This document shows, in pieces, positions 22,060-34,437 of a stretch of DNA of 64,000 nucleotides. Origin of the DNA: Dryobates pubescens (lineage: Eukaryota > Chordata > Aves > Piciformes > Picidae); NCBI RefSeq assembly GCF_014839835.1, contig NC_071646.1:124001-188000 (forward strand), in the 5' to 3' direction. The notes under the pieces were generated by a model. It had not been told where the DNA came from. It worked only from the letters and a program-made list of their open reading frames with translations, and ran no database searches. Every line of letters starts with the position of its first letter. Positions within the stretch are counted from its first letter, which is position 1. The translations under genes were made by a program, and so were the position numbers.

Positions 22060-23863
22060 TAAGTCAGTCTGTGGACACTGTTTATATTATTAAAAACACT
22101 TGGAGGTTTGTCCTTCTAGCAAAAATAGACATTTCAGTTTGAGGGTTGTTACACTGTCGAGGAGGGAAGAGCACAAAGTTCCCCAGGTGCTGAGCACGCA
22201 AGTGCCACGCGCCAGCCACGGCAGGGCTGCCAGCAGGGCCTTCAGGCTCCATCCAGCACACATCCAGCACATGCAGCCCCCAGTGCCTGCCCTGAGAGGG
22301 CTTCAAAGTGCTTTAGAAACGGTAATTCACGAGACCCCTGCGAGGTAGGGAGGGGAAGGGGCTGGGGGGTAGTGGGCAGGGAAACTGAGGCATGGCAAGG
22401 AGCTGGGGGGCAGCAGCAGGGTGAGTTTGGGACCAGACAAGCCTGTGACAGGGAGGGGATGCCTGGAGCAATCCCCTTGGGCTTTTTGAAGGAATTATTG
22501 CACCAGGAAAATCTACTGGAAAGGAGGGAGAGAAACCAAACCCAACCCACCACCGCTCCTTGGGCATGCCAGTATTTTAATAAGGCTGCTGCTGGATGGG
22601 GCCCACGAGTAAGTGCCACTTCTTAGGTCAGACACCATTGTCCTGAGAGGGCACCGAGCCCTTCCTGCATCCCTCTGCTCTCCTGGAGGCCTCCTCCCCC
22701 TTCAAGGGTGCTGGGCACAGGTGGCACTGGAGCCTTTCACTGCAGCTGTGAGGAGATATGAGCTAAAGTCCCAGAAGGGCTCTGGGTTTAGGTAGACCCC
22801 AAAGCCTGGAGCTGTCCCTTACTCAGGATGGCGACACCGGAGGACAGGGCAGCCTCCCCGCGCCAGCTGCGCTTGCCAGGAAGCTCCTGCTCAGTGAGCA
22901 TCCCACCCTCTCCCTGTGCACCACTAAACCCTTGTGCTCCTGCTCCCAGGAGGTGACAACCCAGCTCCTTTTCCCAGAGGGGAAACTGAGGCAGGGCAGT
23001 TGACAGGCAGGTCAAGGCCCTCTCAGCATCATGAGCACCATGGCCTGGCTGTGGCTTTGTTCTTGACCTAGGCCTGCCCCCAGCCCTGCACAGACCTTTC
23101 TATGACTCAAGCCTGCACAGGACAGCCTGGGAGGGAAGCACAGACAGGGAATTTTTGAGTCAACTCTTTTCCTTCCCATCTCCCCATCCCTCCTTTTCTC
23201 ATACTGAGGCACTGAGGGGCAGGCTCCCTCTGAAACTGGGGTACCAAAAGCAAGGGCTCCCACACAGCCCGTGGGGGAAGGCAGAGGTCACACAGTCCCC
23301 TCTGGGAGACAGGAAGCAGGGGCTGAAGCCAAGGGTCTGTTGCTAGGACAGCCCTACCCATCTCTGGCTTTTCCTCAGGAAAGTGCAGAGCATCCTTTCA
23401 CCACAAGTCCTGCACTGGGCAGCTCAGGACTCTACATCTGGAGTGCAATAAGAGAAACAAAATGAAGACAAGCTCTGAGTGCTGCTGCTGGCCCTGCCAG
23501 ACACCTGTGCTGTGCTGAGGTCTCCTAAGGACCAGAGCTCCCCTCACTGCCCCCAGGCTGCCACAGAAACCCTGTGTCTGGGTCATGTGAACCCTTCCAG
23601 AGGCCCCAGGGAGCAGCTGAAGGGCTGTGGCCACAGAAACAGTAGCTTATGGTTTGCTTTTGTGGAGGTGCCAGGGTGGGTGACGGAAGGCCTGGCCCAG
23701 CAGCTGGTGGCTGCCTCGCGGCGTTTCGCCCCTGCGTACCATACGTCAGGGTCAGGGAGAGAAGTTTCCAGAAGGAAATGGAAGACATGGGGAAAGGTTT
23801 TCTTTGTTTCTGTACAAAGTCTTGGTGTGAATCCATGGCTTCATTCTCATAAATAACAGGTTC

Positions 23864-26800
23864 TTAGTACATGTCCTTGTAGATCTCCTGCAGAAGAGGG
23901 TGCAGAGATGTCTCTGTCTCTGTCTTCTTGATCTTCTGCACCAGCTGGGCATGCTCTGTCACCAGCTGCCGCAGGTCAGCCATCTTCTGCAGCAGCTTGG
24001 GGAAGAGGTACTGGGCATCGGGGTGGTTGGACTGCAGGTGAAACTCCAGTGCCTGCAGGATGTTGTCTTGGATCTCCTCCACCTGCTTCACGTTCATCAG
24101 GCCAGGACGATCTGTGCAGGGGAAGCACGGTAGCTGTAGCATTAGGGTACAGCCCTCCAAAGCACATGCTCCCCACTGGGGAACTGCAGCCCACCCACCA
24201 TGGCTCTGCCCTCATCTAGGCAAGGGGAGACAACACAGCCCACAGCAGCATGGAAGAAGGAGATGCCACTTACAGAATCATGGAATCCCAGACTGCTTTG
24301 GATTCAAAAGGACCTTAAGATCAATTAGTTTCAGTCCCCCTGCCATGGGCAGGGATACCTCCTACTAGACCAGGCTGCTCAAGGCCCTGTCCAGCCTGGC
24401 TTTGAACACTTCCACTTCTATGCTCCTTGGTAGAAGGTCCAAGCTTGTTAGGTGTCACCGCCACAGAGAAGCTTTGGTTTCACTTCTTTCACCCAAGACA
24501 CCCATGGCTGACCTCAAGGCCAGCTGCAGCTCAGCCCACCCCAAACAGGCCCCTTGCTGCCTGGCCGAGTCTGCCCGCTCACCTCCGCAGAGGATGATGG
24601 CAGCCACGAAGAGGGACAGGTCACTGTCGTCCAGCTCCAGCGCGTTGAACTTGACGGCAAACTCAAACTTGGGCTCCATGATGTCGCTGAAGGGCTTGCG
24701 CAGGCTGCGCAGGAACTCGCGGGTCACGAAGCCGTTCCCGTTGGCCACCAGCAGCCCGTCCTTGTTCATGATGGAGGCCAGCATGGCGAAGATGGCCTCG
24801 TGCACCCCGTACTTCAGCAGCGTCACCTGGTCGTTCAGGTAGAGGCCTACGAAGCTGGGGATGCTCTTGGCGAACTCGGTGAGCTCCCGCACAGTCTCCA
24901 CCGTGGTGCACTGGCAGCGGTAGAAGACATGCACCCCGATCTCCTTGTAGGGGGGAATGCCATTCACCAGCTGCTTCCACACCAGTCCCTTTTCTGCCTG
25001 CCACAAGGTGTCCATGTCGTGGATCACAAAAGGCTGCTTGAGAAAGAAGCAAGTGGTCAGGACCCCGCTGCAGGGACCTGAGACACCAACTCTGCCAAGG
25101 AGACTGGCATCTGCCAGCCCTGTGTGTTGTGTCCCCGCCCTGGGACTGGCAGTGCCAGGCATTCTGTGCCTGCCAACCACAGCCCAAGTGTGCAGAGCAA
25201 TGGGAATGTTCCCAGCGAGGGGCGGGACATGTGGGATCTGCACTTGGCTGCAGCTGGGAACTGCTGCATGTGGCAGAACTACAGGAGGACACCCGCAGCA
25301 CCTCCCAGGGAACCGGCCCCGCACACCGGGCACAGCCAACCCCACCTGCCTCAGGGAAGGAACTCACTGGGGTGCTGCTGGCCTTCCCGGTCAGGATGCC
25401 TCTCGCCTTCTTTTTGGTCATGTTGAAATTTTTCAGGTAGGCATTGTAGATGTGCTTGGAGAAAGCTTTCAGGTCGGCCACCTGTGGGTTCTGGCAGCTG
25501 ACCTCACTGGCTGTCAGCCCTGCCACCAGCTTCCTCTTCTCTGCCTCTGGCATGCGGCCAAAGCGGATTGCTGCAGGGGGAGCAAAAGTGGAGTGTCAGG
25601 ACACTGGCAGTGACTCCAAGAGACACATCCAGGGAGGCAGCAGCCTGCTTTGCCATCACAGTCAGAGGTCTGCTGGTGAACACCTCCAGCTACACAACAT
25701 GATACCCCTGCAACCCCTCCAACATCAACACCTTCATAAACCAGCCCCATTACTGCCACCCTCACCAACACAGCCCCTAAGCTTCAGGCCCTTTCCCAAA
25801 CCCTGCTTCCCACATAAACACCTTGGTTTGGCCAGGAACACGATTACACCTGAAGATCAATAATCTCAGCACAGAAGAGCAATCTGTGTCCAGTTTCCTC
25901 TGGGTCAGCCCATAAAGCACAGCCATGTGCCAGCAGCCAGCCTGCACAGCGGGAACCACCGAGGGGCTTGGGCTGGGAGGGACCTCAAAGATCATCCAGT
26001 TCCAACCCCACTACCATGGGCAGGGACACCTCCTACTAGACCAGCTTGCTCAAGGCCCCATCTGACCTGACCTGAATGGGCACCCCCTTTTCATACAGAC
26101 AAAGGGGATGAATAGCTAAAGGCCCAAAGCACTGTTTGAAAGACAATCTCCTCCTGGCAAGCAGAGAGCTGTGGGATGAAGCAAACCCTTGAGAGGGGGC
26201 AGCGAGCCCCGTGGCAGGCAGCAGTGCCACGCACCATTGTGTGACATGCCCAGCGAGAGGCACTTCTGGAAGCGACAGTACTGGCACTTGTTCCTGTTCT
26301 TCTTCTGGATCTTGCAGCTCCTCTCACACTTCTCGTACTCCAGCTTCATGCGGATCGTCCGGCGGAAGAAGCCCTGTGGGCAGGTGGTACGGAGCGGGAC
26401 ACAGAGCAGGGGCAGCAGGGGAACAAGAGAACAGCAGAATTAGCACTGGAGGGTTGGGACCAGGCTGTTTTTTTGTCCCCAGCAGCCTCGTGGAGGGTCA
26501 GCTGAGTGAGGAGGGGGAGCTCTGGGTCCCTCTGACACAAGCAGAGTCTCTGTCTCAAGGAGAGGTGGTGCGGTGGTAGAAGGGGTCTGTAGAAGGGAGC
26601 CCGTGGTCCACTGGTGTGGTGCCAGCCCGTGTGCCATACTGGAGGCAGCTAGCAGGGAGGGACAGAGGAACAAGCCACGGGCTGGCCCCAGCCTGCAGGA
26701 ATGTCTGGCAGGCCCTGAGCCACTATCGCAGCCCCACTGGCATCTGCTGCGGGAGAAAGGATTTCAGAGGCACATCCAGACTGCAGCCACTGATCCCGAC

Positions 26801-28157
26801 GGGAACAAAGGCAGCTCACTGCTCATCTGCAGCACTGAGAACATCCTTAACAGCAAAGCTGGGGTTCCCGGGTGGGCATGGAGGTATTTGCCTAACAAAG
26901 TGAAGATGATGGGGCAAGATCTGGGCCACGTGCAACGCTGCTGCCTCCCAGAGGACAGCACTTCCATGCCTGCCTGTACTCCCCGCACCCTCTGGACAGG
27001 TTGCAAATGATTTTTTTTCACAGTCCCTCAATCCCACACCCCTGTTTTGCTGGAAATCTGCTTGTCTGAAGAGACAGTGTGGTCCCTGGGGTCTGACCTC
27101 TGCCTGGCACTGCAGAGCCCAGCTTCCCCCGGCCATCCATACCTTGCAGCCCTCGCAGGCGTGGACACCATAGTGGAACCCCGAGGCCTTGTCCCCGCAC
27201 ACCCTGCACTCCACGTTCAGCGCTCCCAAGGCTGCCTCCTCGCAGCCCATCTGCAGCTGGTCTGACAGGGAGGGAGAGGAGCTCTGCGAGAGGTCTGCAG
27301 ACACACAGAGAAGGGTGTCCTTTGCTGTGGCAGCCACAAACCTGGCATCATGTTTAACTCTGCCAGCCATGGGGCTGGTAAGGGACATCCAGCACTGAGG
27401 TTGCATCTGGGGAGTTAACCTTCAAGATCAGGCGCTGGCTGCAGGCAGATGTCATGCACAGAGCCAAGAGTGCCCCCAGCAGCTGAGAGAATCCACCTCA
27501 ATACTGTTTTCTTCCCTTCAGCACTCATGTCTAGGCAAGGAAACCCAAATGGCAAATTTCTGGAATAGCCTCTTCAGGAGCAACAAACCCTCTTCCCCAG
27601 CTCCTACAATCAGTTTGCACTGAGGACTTCAAGTGGTGGGCAGGGACACGTTGCCAGGCACCCCGGGAGCCCCTTGCTCTGGAGCACAATGGCATTGGCC
27701 TGTCCTTCAATTTCCCTCTCCCAGCTTGCCGCCAAAGGCTGGGCTGTGACCACAGAGGAAAGAACAAGCCTCTCCAGAACTTTGCTCTTGATGCATTATC
27801 TCTCAAAGGGAAGAGATTAAAACAAGCCAAACTCCTCTCCCAGGCAGGTCCTCTGGCCTTGCAAGCTAAGCACACTGCTGCAGGCCTGCCTGTTCCCAGG
27901 ACAGAGGAGCTCCCCGGGCCCCACTCACCTGTGTAGCTGCTCGATGGCAGCGAGCTGTCTGGTCCTCCACTTGGATCCGAGGCTCCGCTCGCCACTATCA
28001 CTGTCTCTTCCTCCTCCTCTTCCTTGACCTCAGGTACTTCCTCCTGTAGTTGTTCCATAATTGATCACCCCTCAGTGCCAAGACTGCAGTCCCTGTCATA
28101 GCTCTGGCATCATCCGCATCTAGCCGAGACGGACCCTACCAGACTGTTCCTGCTAGC
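23864..28157 (-). CDS. PPARD: Peroxisome proliferator-activated receptor delta
   Basis: PPARD is a nuclear receptor that binds fatty-acid ligands and acts as a heterodimer with RXR on PPAR response elements, controlling fatty-acid oxidation. Coding exons: 28058-27929, 27294-27143, 26373-26235, 25570-25368, 25033-24583, 24111-23864. Phases agree and the sum is 440 codons plus stop, close to chicken and human. The first coding exon begins at an acceptor at 28157 and so carries 99 bases of 5' UTR. The DNA-binding domain starts at C73 ([14 protein letters not shown]), with P-box CEGCKGFFRR split by an intron and second finger [18 protein letters not shown]. The ligand-binding domain ends in the AF-2 helix [10 protein letters not shown]. 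The N-terminus is acidic (VKEEEEEE). All zinc ligands are intact and I see no disruption. Promoters are likely remote (see 38568 and 42727). CR1 pieces lie in two introns. Confidence 0.97.
24272..24482 (-). mobile_element. CR1 LINE 3' fragment in PPARD last intron
   Basis: The antisense 3' end reads AATCATGGAATCCCAGACTG, followed by CTCCTACTAGACCAGGCTGC and GGCTTTGAACACTTCCA, all typical CR1 text. Confidence 0.85.
25960..26088 (-). mobile_element. CR1 LINE 3' fragment in PPARD intron
   Basis: GGGAGGGACCTCAAAGATCA, then CCATGGGCAGGGACACCTCC and ACTAGACCAGCTTGCTCAAG, are antisense CR1. Both ends are clipped. Confidence 0.8.
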
Positions 28158-28244
28158 CTGTGGGACAGGAGAAATGAGCCAGGTCTGCTGGCAACGGGAT
28201 TCACACTGAGCACCTCAGCAGCAGAGCTGTAACCACACTGGTGT

Positions 28245-28632
28245 TACTGGGGGAACTGGGGTTGTTTGGAGAAAAGGAGGCTAAGGGGGGACCTTATGGC
28301 TCTCTACAACTTCCTGCAAGGAGGTTGGAGCCAGGTGAGGGTTGGTCTCTTCTCCCAAGCAACGAGCAGTAGAACGAGAGGAAACAGCCTCAGGTTGTGC
28401 CAGGCAAGACTCAGGTTGGACATGAGGAACAATTTATTCCCCAAAAGGGTTGTCAAGGCCTGGCCCAGGCTGCCCAGGGCAGTGGTGGAGTCCCCATCCC
28501 TGGAAGGGTTTCAAAGCCTTGTAGATGTGGTGCTGAGGGACAAGGTTTGCTGGTGACCTGACAGTGCCAGATTAAGGGTTGGAGATGATGATCTTAAAAG
28601 GTCTCTTCCAACACAAATGATTCTATGGCTCT
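28245..28632 (+). mobile_element. CR1 LINE 3' fragment
   Basis: A sense-strand CR1 3' region: AGAAAAGGAGGCTAAGGGG, GGTTGGTCTCTTCTCCCAAG, then AAAGGTCTCTTCCAACACAA and a 3' tail near GATTCTATGG. It ends about 90 bases upstream of the PPARD coding-exon acceptor. Confidence 0.9.
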
Positions 28633-28979
28633 AGCCCTGCTCAGCTTTCCTTCCTCATCCAGGGGCACGAGCAGTACCTGGAGCCTTTACAAGTCATTTT
28701 GGCATAAACACCCCGTAGGACTCAAGACAGCAAAACTCCACCAGAATCTTATTTAAAGCTCAGACACCACTCAGGGCTCCCCAGACTGCTCCAGACAACA
28801 TCCCCCAGAGCTGCTGGCATCCCAGGATGTCACAGTGGTAGCCAAGGCCAGGGTCTGACAGAACCAACATCACCAGAGGGGTTTGGGCAGAAGGGCAGAG
28901 CTCCTCCGAGGGCTCTGTGCGTGTGGGTAGGAGATGCTGGGGGAGCAGGGCACGGTACAGCAGCAGGCAGTGGCTGAAA

Positions 28980-29260
28980 GCCCCCAAACTGTCCAAACCG
29001 TCTCAGACCGACGGCTTCCTGCCGGCTCCCGTGCTCCTGCTGCTTCCCATCGCAGTGCTGCAGTTGCAGCCTTTGCGTTTACTTGCACCGGTCGTGTTGT
29101 AACTGGTTGCAGCTCCCCGGCCAAGAGCCTTTGGGCCAGACGCGCTGCTGCCGCTCCGCCGCGGGGTCCGGCAGCGTCTCCGCGGCACCGCGCAGCCCAG
29201 CCCCGTCCTAATCCCAGGCTTCCTGTGGCAGGAACGGCCGCGGCCTCCCCCCGCGCTTCC
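28980..29260. promoter_or_regulatory. Small CpG island upstream of PPARD
   Basis: A CpG-dense stretch about 0.9 kb upstream of the first PPARD coding exon; it may be a proximal PPARD promoter. I could not find a convincing splice donor on the minus strand to join it to 28157, so the gene link is inferred from position only. Confidence 0.4.
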
Positions 29261-29696
29261 GCCGCTTGTTTGCCTGAGACCATCCCAGACAGCTCACGAA
29301 AACCTCCAGCTGTGTGCCAGCAGCACGGCAGAGCCCTTCCCACCTCACCATGACAGATCTCACCGGAGCAGCCAGCTCCCGTCGCAGCACCCCAGCACTC
29401 ACTTAACTCCAGAGCTTGATTTTTAAACCGACTCTTGCTGGAGCAACTAAGCATCTGAAGCCCTGTTTATGCAGAGTTGCATCCACTTCCTTGAAGGAGG
29501 GATTTTTGAACGGAAAGTATCCATCAGAAAAGCCTCTGATATCCAGCTTCAACCAGGGAAAGCTCCATTTCCAGGCACAAGTTCAACTGATGCAGCATCT
29601 TCCAGTCTGCATCAGAGTGAAGCAAGCAAACAACTGGTTCAAGAATGACCCTCAGCCAGGACTAGCTAGGATGGTCTGTGACCCACACCTACAGAC

Positions 29697-29803
29697 TACA
29701 GAATTAAGCAGGTTGGAAAAGACCTTTGAAATCATCCGAGTCCAACCTATCACCCAGCACCAGCTGATCAACTAAACCATGGCACCAAGTGCCTCATCCC
29801 TAA
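29697..29803 (-). mobile_element. CR1 LINE 3' fragment
   Basis: AGGTTGGAAAAGACCTTTGA is followed by the text that ends in CCATGGCACCAAGTGCCTC, as in antisense CR1 with the 5' part missing. Confidence 0.8.
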
Positions 29804-32800
29804 CCTTGCCTGGCACTGAGGTCAGGCTGACAGCACCGCACAGGGCTTGCTGGGGGAGGGCAGGAGTGACCCAGGACTCCTGGGCTAGTTTTCCTTCCCA
29901 CAGCAGACCCTCCTGCCTGGCACTTCAAGCCTGAGCCACAGCCAGCAACTTGGATTCCTAAGCAAGGTGTCAGCACCGAGCAGGGTTAGAGCTCCCTGCA
30001 ACAGGAAGGAAGGAGCTGAAGGAGGGCACAAAAGCTGCCAGCAGGAGGTTGAATGCAAACATGTCACAGAGCCAGCACATAAGACACCTCCCGGAGCTGG
30101 GCTTTGGGTTTTCCCCCAACACCTGGAATTCAGAATCCAGGAGGTGGAACTGCATCAAGGAGGGGTGCTGGAGGCAGCAGGAGGTAGAGGGTTGCTCAGA
30201 CAAGAGCAGAGCTCTGCTCCCTCCCTGTGCTTCTGAGAAGCACTAATGGACCATTGAAGGGCTGTGTTATCCTTGGTATCCTCTCACACATCCTGCATGC
30301 TGGGACGTGGCACATGGGCAGGAAAACCTCCTCATGAGAGCTGGAGGGTAGTGAGGAGGCTAAATAGACATGAGTGCACAAAGAGCAGGGAAAGGCTTTT
30401 GCCTGGAACAGCAGACAGTGGGGGGAAGTTTGTGGCAGGAGAAACCAGACTACAGCAGAAAACACATCCAGTAGCAGATTAACGAGCTTCTCATTAGCTC
30501 TCCTTTGTCTCCGGCATCCAGCACAGGCCACTTGCTTTAAACTCACTACAGAGAGAGACCTCTGTTTCACCCCAGATGCCTTGTGGCACATTCCTGTTGG
30601 ATAACATGGGCACATTCCCTCTGCTGCATCCCTGGCACGCTGTCATCCATCCACTGGGTCCACTCAGGGCTGCGCACTCCCAGGAGGGCAGCGAGTTTGT
30701 GACATGCAGCTCGCTCCCCAAAACCCAGCCCCAGCACTGGGCTTGGAGTTGGTCAGGCCAGAGAAGCGGGAAAGCAGAGGGTGAGATGCACGCAGGCTCC
30801 AGCCAAGGCTCTCCAGGTGCATCCAGGAATTACAGGAAGGATTTGGATCCCACCCTTCAAGAGCAGCTGGAGAGCCCTAGAGCAGAAGGCTAATCATTGT
30901 TTTAATATCTCCTTGCAGGTCAAGAGTACAGGGGCCTGGGCAGAGAGAAGCTGCAAGAGCTGTTTGCACACCTGCCTTCCCCTTGGCTGTTCCCCTGCTC
31001 TCCAAACAACAGAGACAGGCAGAGGAGGAGGACAAAAGGGACTGACTTCAGCCACTGCCCTCAGCAGATGAAAGGCCAGGGCAGCACCACCCGGGTGAAA
31101 GGCAGGGCATGGTCTGTCCCCATGCACCTCAGCGTGGGGGAGCTGGCCTGGCAGGAGCCTCCAAGAGAATACACCCAAGCCCTCCCCTCCAGACCTCCTC
31201 TGTTCCTGCATGAGCCCTGTGGTTCAGAGTCCTCGAGGTATCCTGGGAAGCTGCAATTCCCCATAGGCTTGTCCAAGTGCAAGGATGGACCTGCCCTGGC
31301 AATGTGGCTATGGGCAGGATTGCCACAGCACTGGGGATGGCAGAGGATGGCCGAAGGGCTCACCTTAACCTCAGAACTTCTCTATCTATTTGGTGCCTCC
31401 ACAGCCAGCTGCCAGCAGGCAGAGCTTGATCTCCTCCCCTTGGCTCAAAGGCCCCATGTCAGAGCTTGGCACACCAGCTTCAAGCTGCAGCAGGGCAGAT
31501 TCCTGCCTGGCATAAACCACCCCCCTTTTTCCATTGGCAGCTGTGGCAGGGTAGGGATGGAAACAAGCACAGGGACTGTGAATTCCTTCCTCAGCCTCTC
31601 CAGAGGATCTGCCTAAGCTGTTTCCCTTCCTCTTCCCACAGGAGGGCAAGGATCTCCTGGCTCGCTCTGCCCTTGCATCAATCCCCACTCCAAGAAGCTT
31701 CAGCAAAACCCTGGCTGAGCCAGAAGCCTCCTCCTGGGAGCATGCAGCCGGCCACGGGTGGCTGTTTGCTGGCTCTGGGCTTGGGCAGATGCCTGCTGAC
31801 TGCCCTGCGCCCACACTGGAAGCAGCATGGGCAACAGGTTTGCCTTTACTGTTAGTAGAGACTGGCATCTATGCCAAGCTAAACCATATGCTGGGGGTGG
31901 GAGGAGAGATGTGGCACAACAGGAGGGGGTGAAAGCCCCAACAAACTGCAGTGAAAGTTAAAAGGAGACAAACCTTCAGTGCTGCAAGAAGGCAGCACTG
32001 TCAGCTCTGTGCAGAAGCGAGATCTCTTGGAAGGTGAGGTGAGAAGTCGGCCTCTGCGTACAGAGTTCTGGGATGTGGCACAGACTGAATTTATAAACAA
32101 AGCCTGAACATAAAAAAAATGTTGCTTGCCACTTATTTGCAGCCATCCCTTGGGTCGTGTCACTGCTTCTCCTGATCAAGCACCAGTTTCTGTTCCTTCT
32201 CCTGCTACACATCAGCTGCTACTAGGAAAAGCCAAGTAAGAGCTGAGCAGATGCTGCAATACAGGGAAGGTAATTAAGTGCACAAACCAGGAGAGACAAA
32301 CATTGAAATCATGTTTGGTTTAGCTCCTGAAAGATCAGCAACTGCCCTCATTAGCTAACGACAGCTCAGCAGCACTTACTATCGAAGTGCTTCCTCCCTT
32401 GCTCAAAGTCTTGGCCATAAGGCAACCTACATGAGGGAAGAAACTACTAGAGCCAGCAAGGAGTCATTCTTCCCCGCAGCCCTGGCCAGCACTGACACTC
32501 AGGGGCAGACTGTCACCTTGGAAGCATCTGCCCCAGCCCTGTGATCTTCCCTCCAGCACTGCTCATTGCATGGGCTTTCTGTGTTTCACCCAGGACAAGC
32601 CCAGCTGAGGAGGCAGCAGGGTGCTACCAGAGCTGCTATTGCCCTGCTGCTGCTCATTACTCAGGAAGACGTGACAGAGGGTGCAGGAGATTCCCTGCTG
32701 CTCTTGAGCAGCCAGGCTTGCCAAAACGAGTCACACCTTTACCACATGGCCTAATTCCCTCCATTCCTGGACACCGAGGAGAGGAAAAATAACAGAAGTA

Positions 32801-32982
32801 AGTTGAAAAGGTTATGGAACTTGACAGCTGCTTCTCGTTTTTTACCACCACTGACACTGGCTCCCAGACCAGGGCATGGAATTTTGCTCCCAAAGCAACT
32901 TCCTGTGTTCTTGCCTGGGCTGGGTTTCTTCAGAGAGCCATCACAGAACCACAGGTATGTCAGACTTCGGGCTATGAACTCC

Positions 32983-33511
32983 TGTGGCCGTTTGATGCTG
33001 TGCCTTTAAGAAAGGGGCACACTGGCTAAATGTTTGTAAAATATTTTGGTATTCTAAACGAATTTCATTGGCCAAGGATTGTGGGAGGTCAGATTGGACC
33101 CGGGGGAGCTGGGAACTTTCTCTCAGTCTTCCTTCCTTTGCTGTCCCTTTCGGCTGGATCTGCTTCTGGGATTCTGGCCAACTAAGATAAGATACTAACT
33201 CCCTGTGCAAGGCCTCTATTCTTTTCCTGCCCTGTTAACTGTCCTCATCTCTTCTTCTACCTCTTTTGGGGGAGAAGGGAGGTAGGGGGTTGAAGGGGGC
33301 ACAGGGGGAAGCCCCCTCTGTGGGGGGTCTGGTTTCTGGTTGAGTTCATTTGCTGTATATTCCTGTATATATTGTAAAATCCCTGTATTTGTTGTGTTAC
33401 ATAGAATCTGTTTCCTTGTAAAATATAATCTCATTTCTCCGACTGGGTTTAGCCGTGGTCTCTTTCTCAGTGGGGGAGGGAAAGCAGAGCCTTTCCTTTC
33501 AAACCACCACA
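32983..33511 (+). mobile_element. Solo LTR of an endogenous retrovirus
   Basis: It begins TGTGGCCGTTTGATGC and ends AAACCACCACA, with the canonical TG...CA ends. It is flanked by ACTCC on both sides, a 5-base target-site duplication as made by ERVL-like (and some other) elements. It belongs to the same family as the copy at 4123-4690, in the opposite orientation. It is a solo LTR without internal genes, a fossil. The intact flanking repeat suggests a fairly young insertion. Confidence 0.78.
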
Positions 33512-34129
33512 ACTCCCAACCACGTTCAGAAGAGGTCTGACAGGCTGCTCTTCTCTTTCAGTTCATCTTCTAGGAGCTGCTGATGTCCCTGGCTCCAGCA
33601 CACATCAGATGTGGTCTGAAATCGTGAGACAGCAGATGCTGGTGGAGGGGTCAATGCCTCTCCACCAACCATCCCCACACACCTGTGCATCAGGGGGACT
33701 CCCTGCCCTCTTCAGACTCTGATGGGCTCTGTGACTGCCTCACATAGAAGGAGTAGCAGCAGAAGCAGTGAAGGGCTGAGCAGCTGCTACCCTTTAGCCA
33801 AACTCCTACTTTCAGTAAATCCTGGCAACCCCCACACCTCCACGTCCTTCATCATCAAAGAGACTCCACCAAAACCCTCACCCTCAGGACTCAGAGTGCT
33901 TCCTTCCTGATCCCCTCCTTGCTGCATGAGCTCAGAGCTGTGCTTTGGGAGCACAGAGGAACATCTCAGTGCCAGGCACCTATGTTGGCTCCTGAGGGAT
34001 GGATCCTGACACCTGTTTGCAGTCATGCTCCTGAGCCTGGCTCCCTGCCCCTGCTTGTGACCTCCTCCTCCCGTTGTACACTCCTAGAGCAAGTACTTCC
34101 AGGATTGCTTTCAGCAAATAATCCTGGCA

Positions 34130-34437
34130 GATCATGGAATGATGGAATGGCTCAGGGAAGGGACCTCCGAGACCATCCACTCCAACCTCCGTTTGCAGGG
34201 ACACCTCTCTACTAGACTCAGGTGCTCAAGGCCTCATTCAGCCTGGCTTTGAACACCCCCAGGCAGGAGGCAGCCACAGCCTCCCTGGGCAGCCTGTGCC
34301 AGAGTCTCAGCAGACTGGCACTGAAGAACTTCTTCCTCAGATCCAGTCTAACCTTGCTCTCCCTCAGCTCCAAACCATTCCCCCTTGTCCTGTCTCTAGA
34401 CACCCTCACAATAGGTCCCTCTGCAGTCTTCCTGGAG
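34130..34437 (-). mobile_element. CR1 LINE 3' fragment
   Basis: Antisense CR1: CAGGGAAGGGACCTCCGAGA, CTGGCTTTGAACACCCCCAG, GCAGCCTGTGCCAGAGTCTC, then CCCTTGTCCTGTCTCTAG. It is one of the longer copies in the window. Confidence 0.9.
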
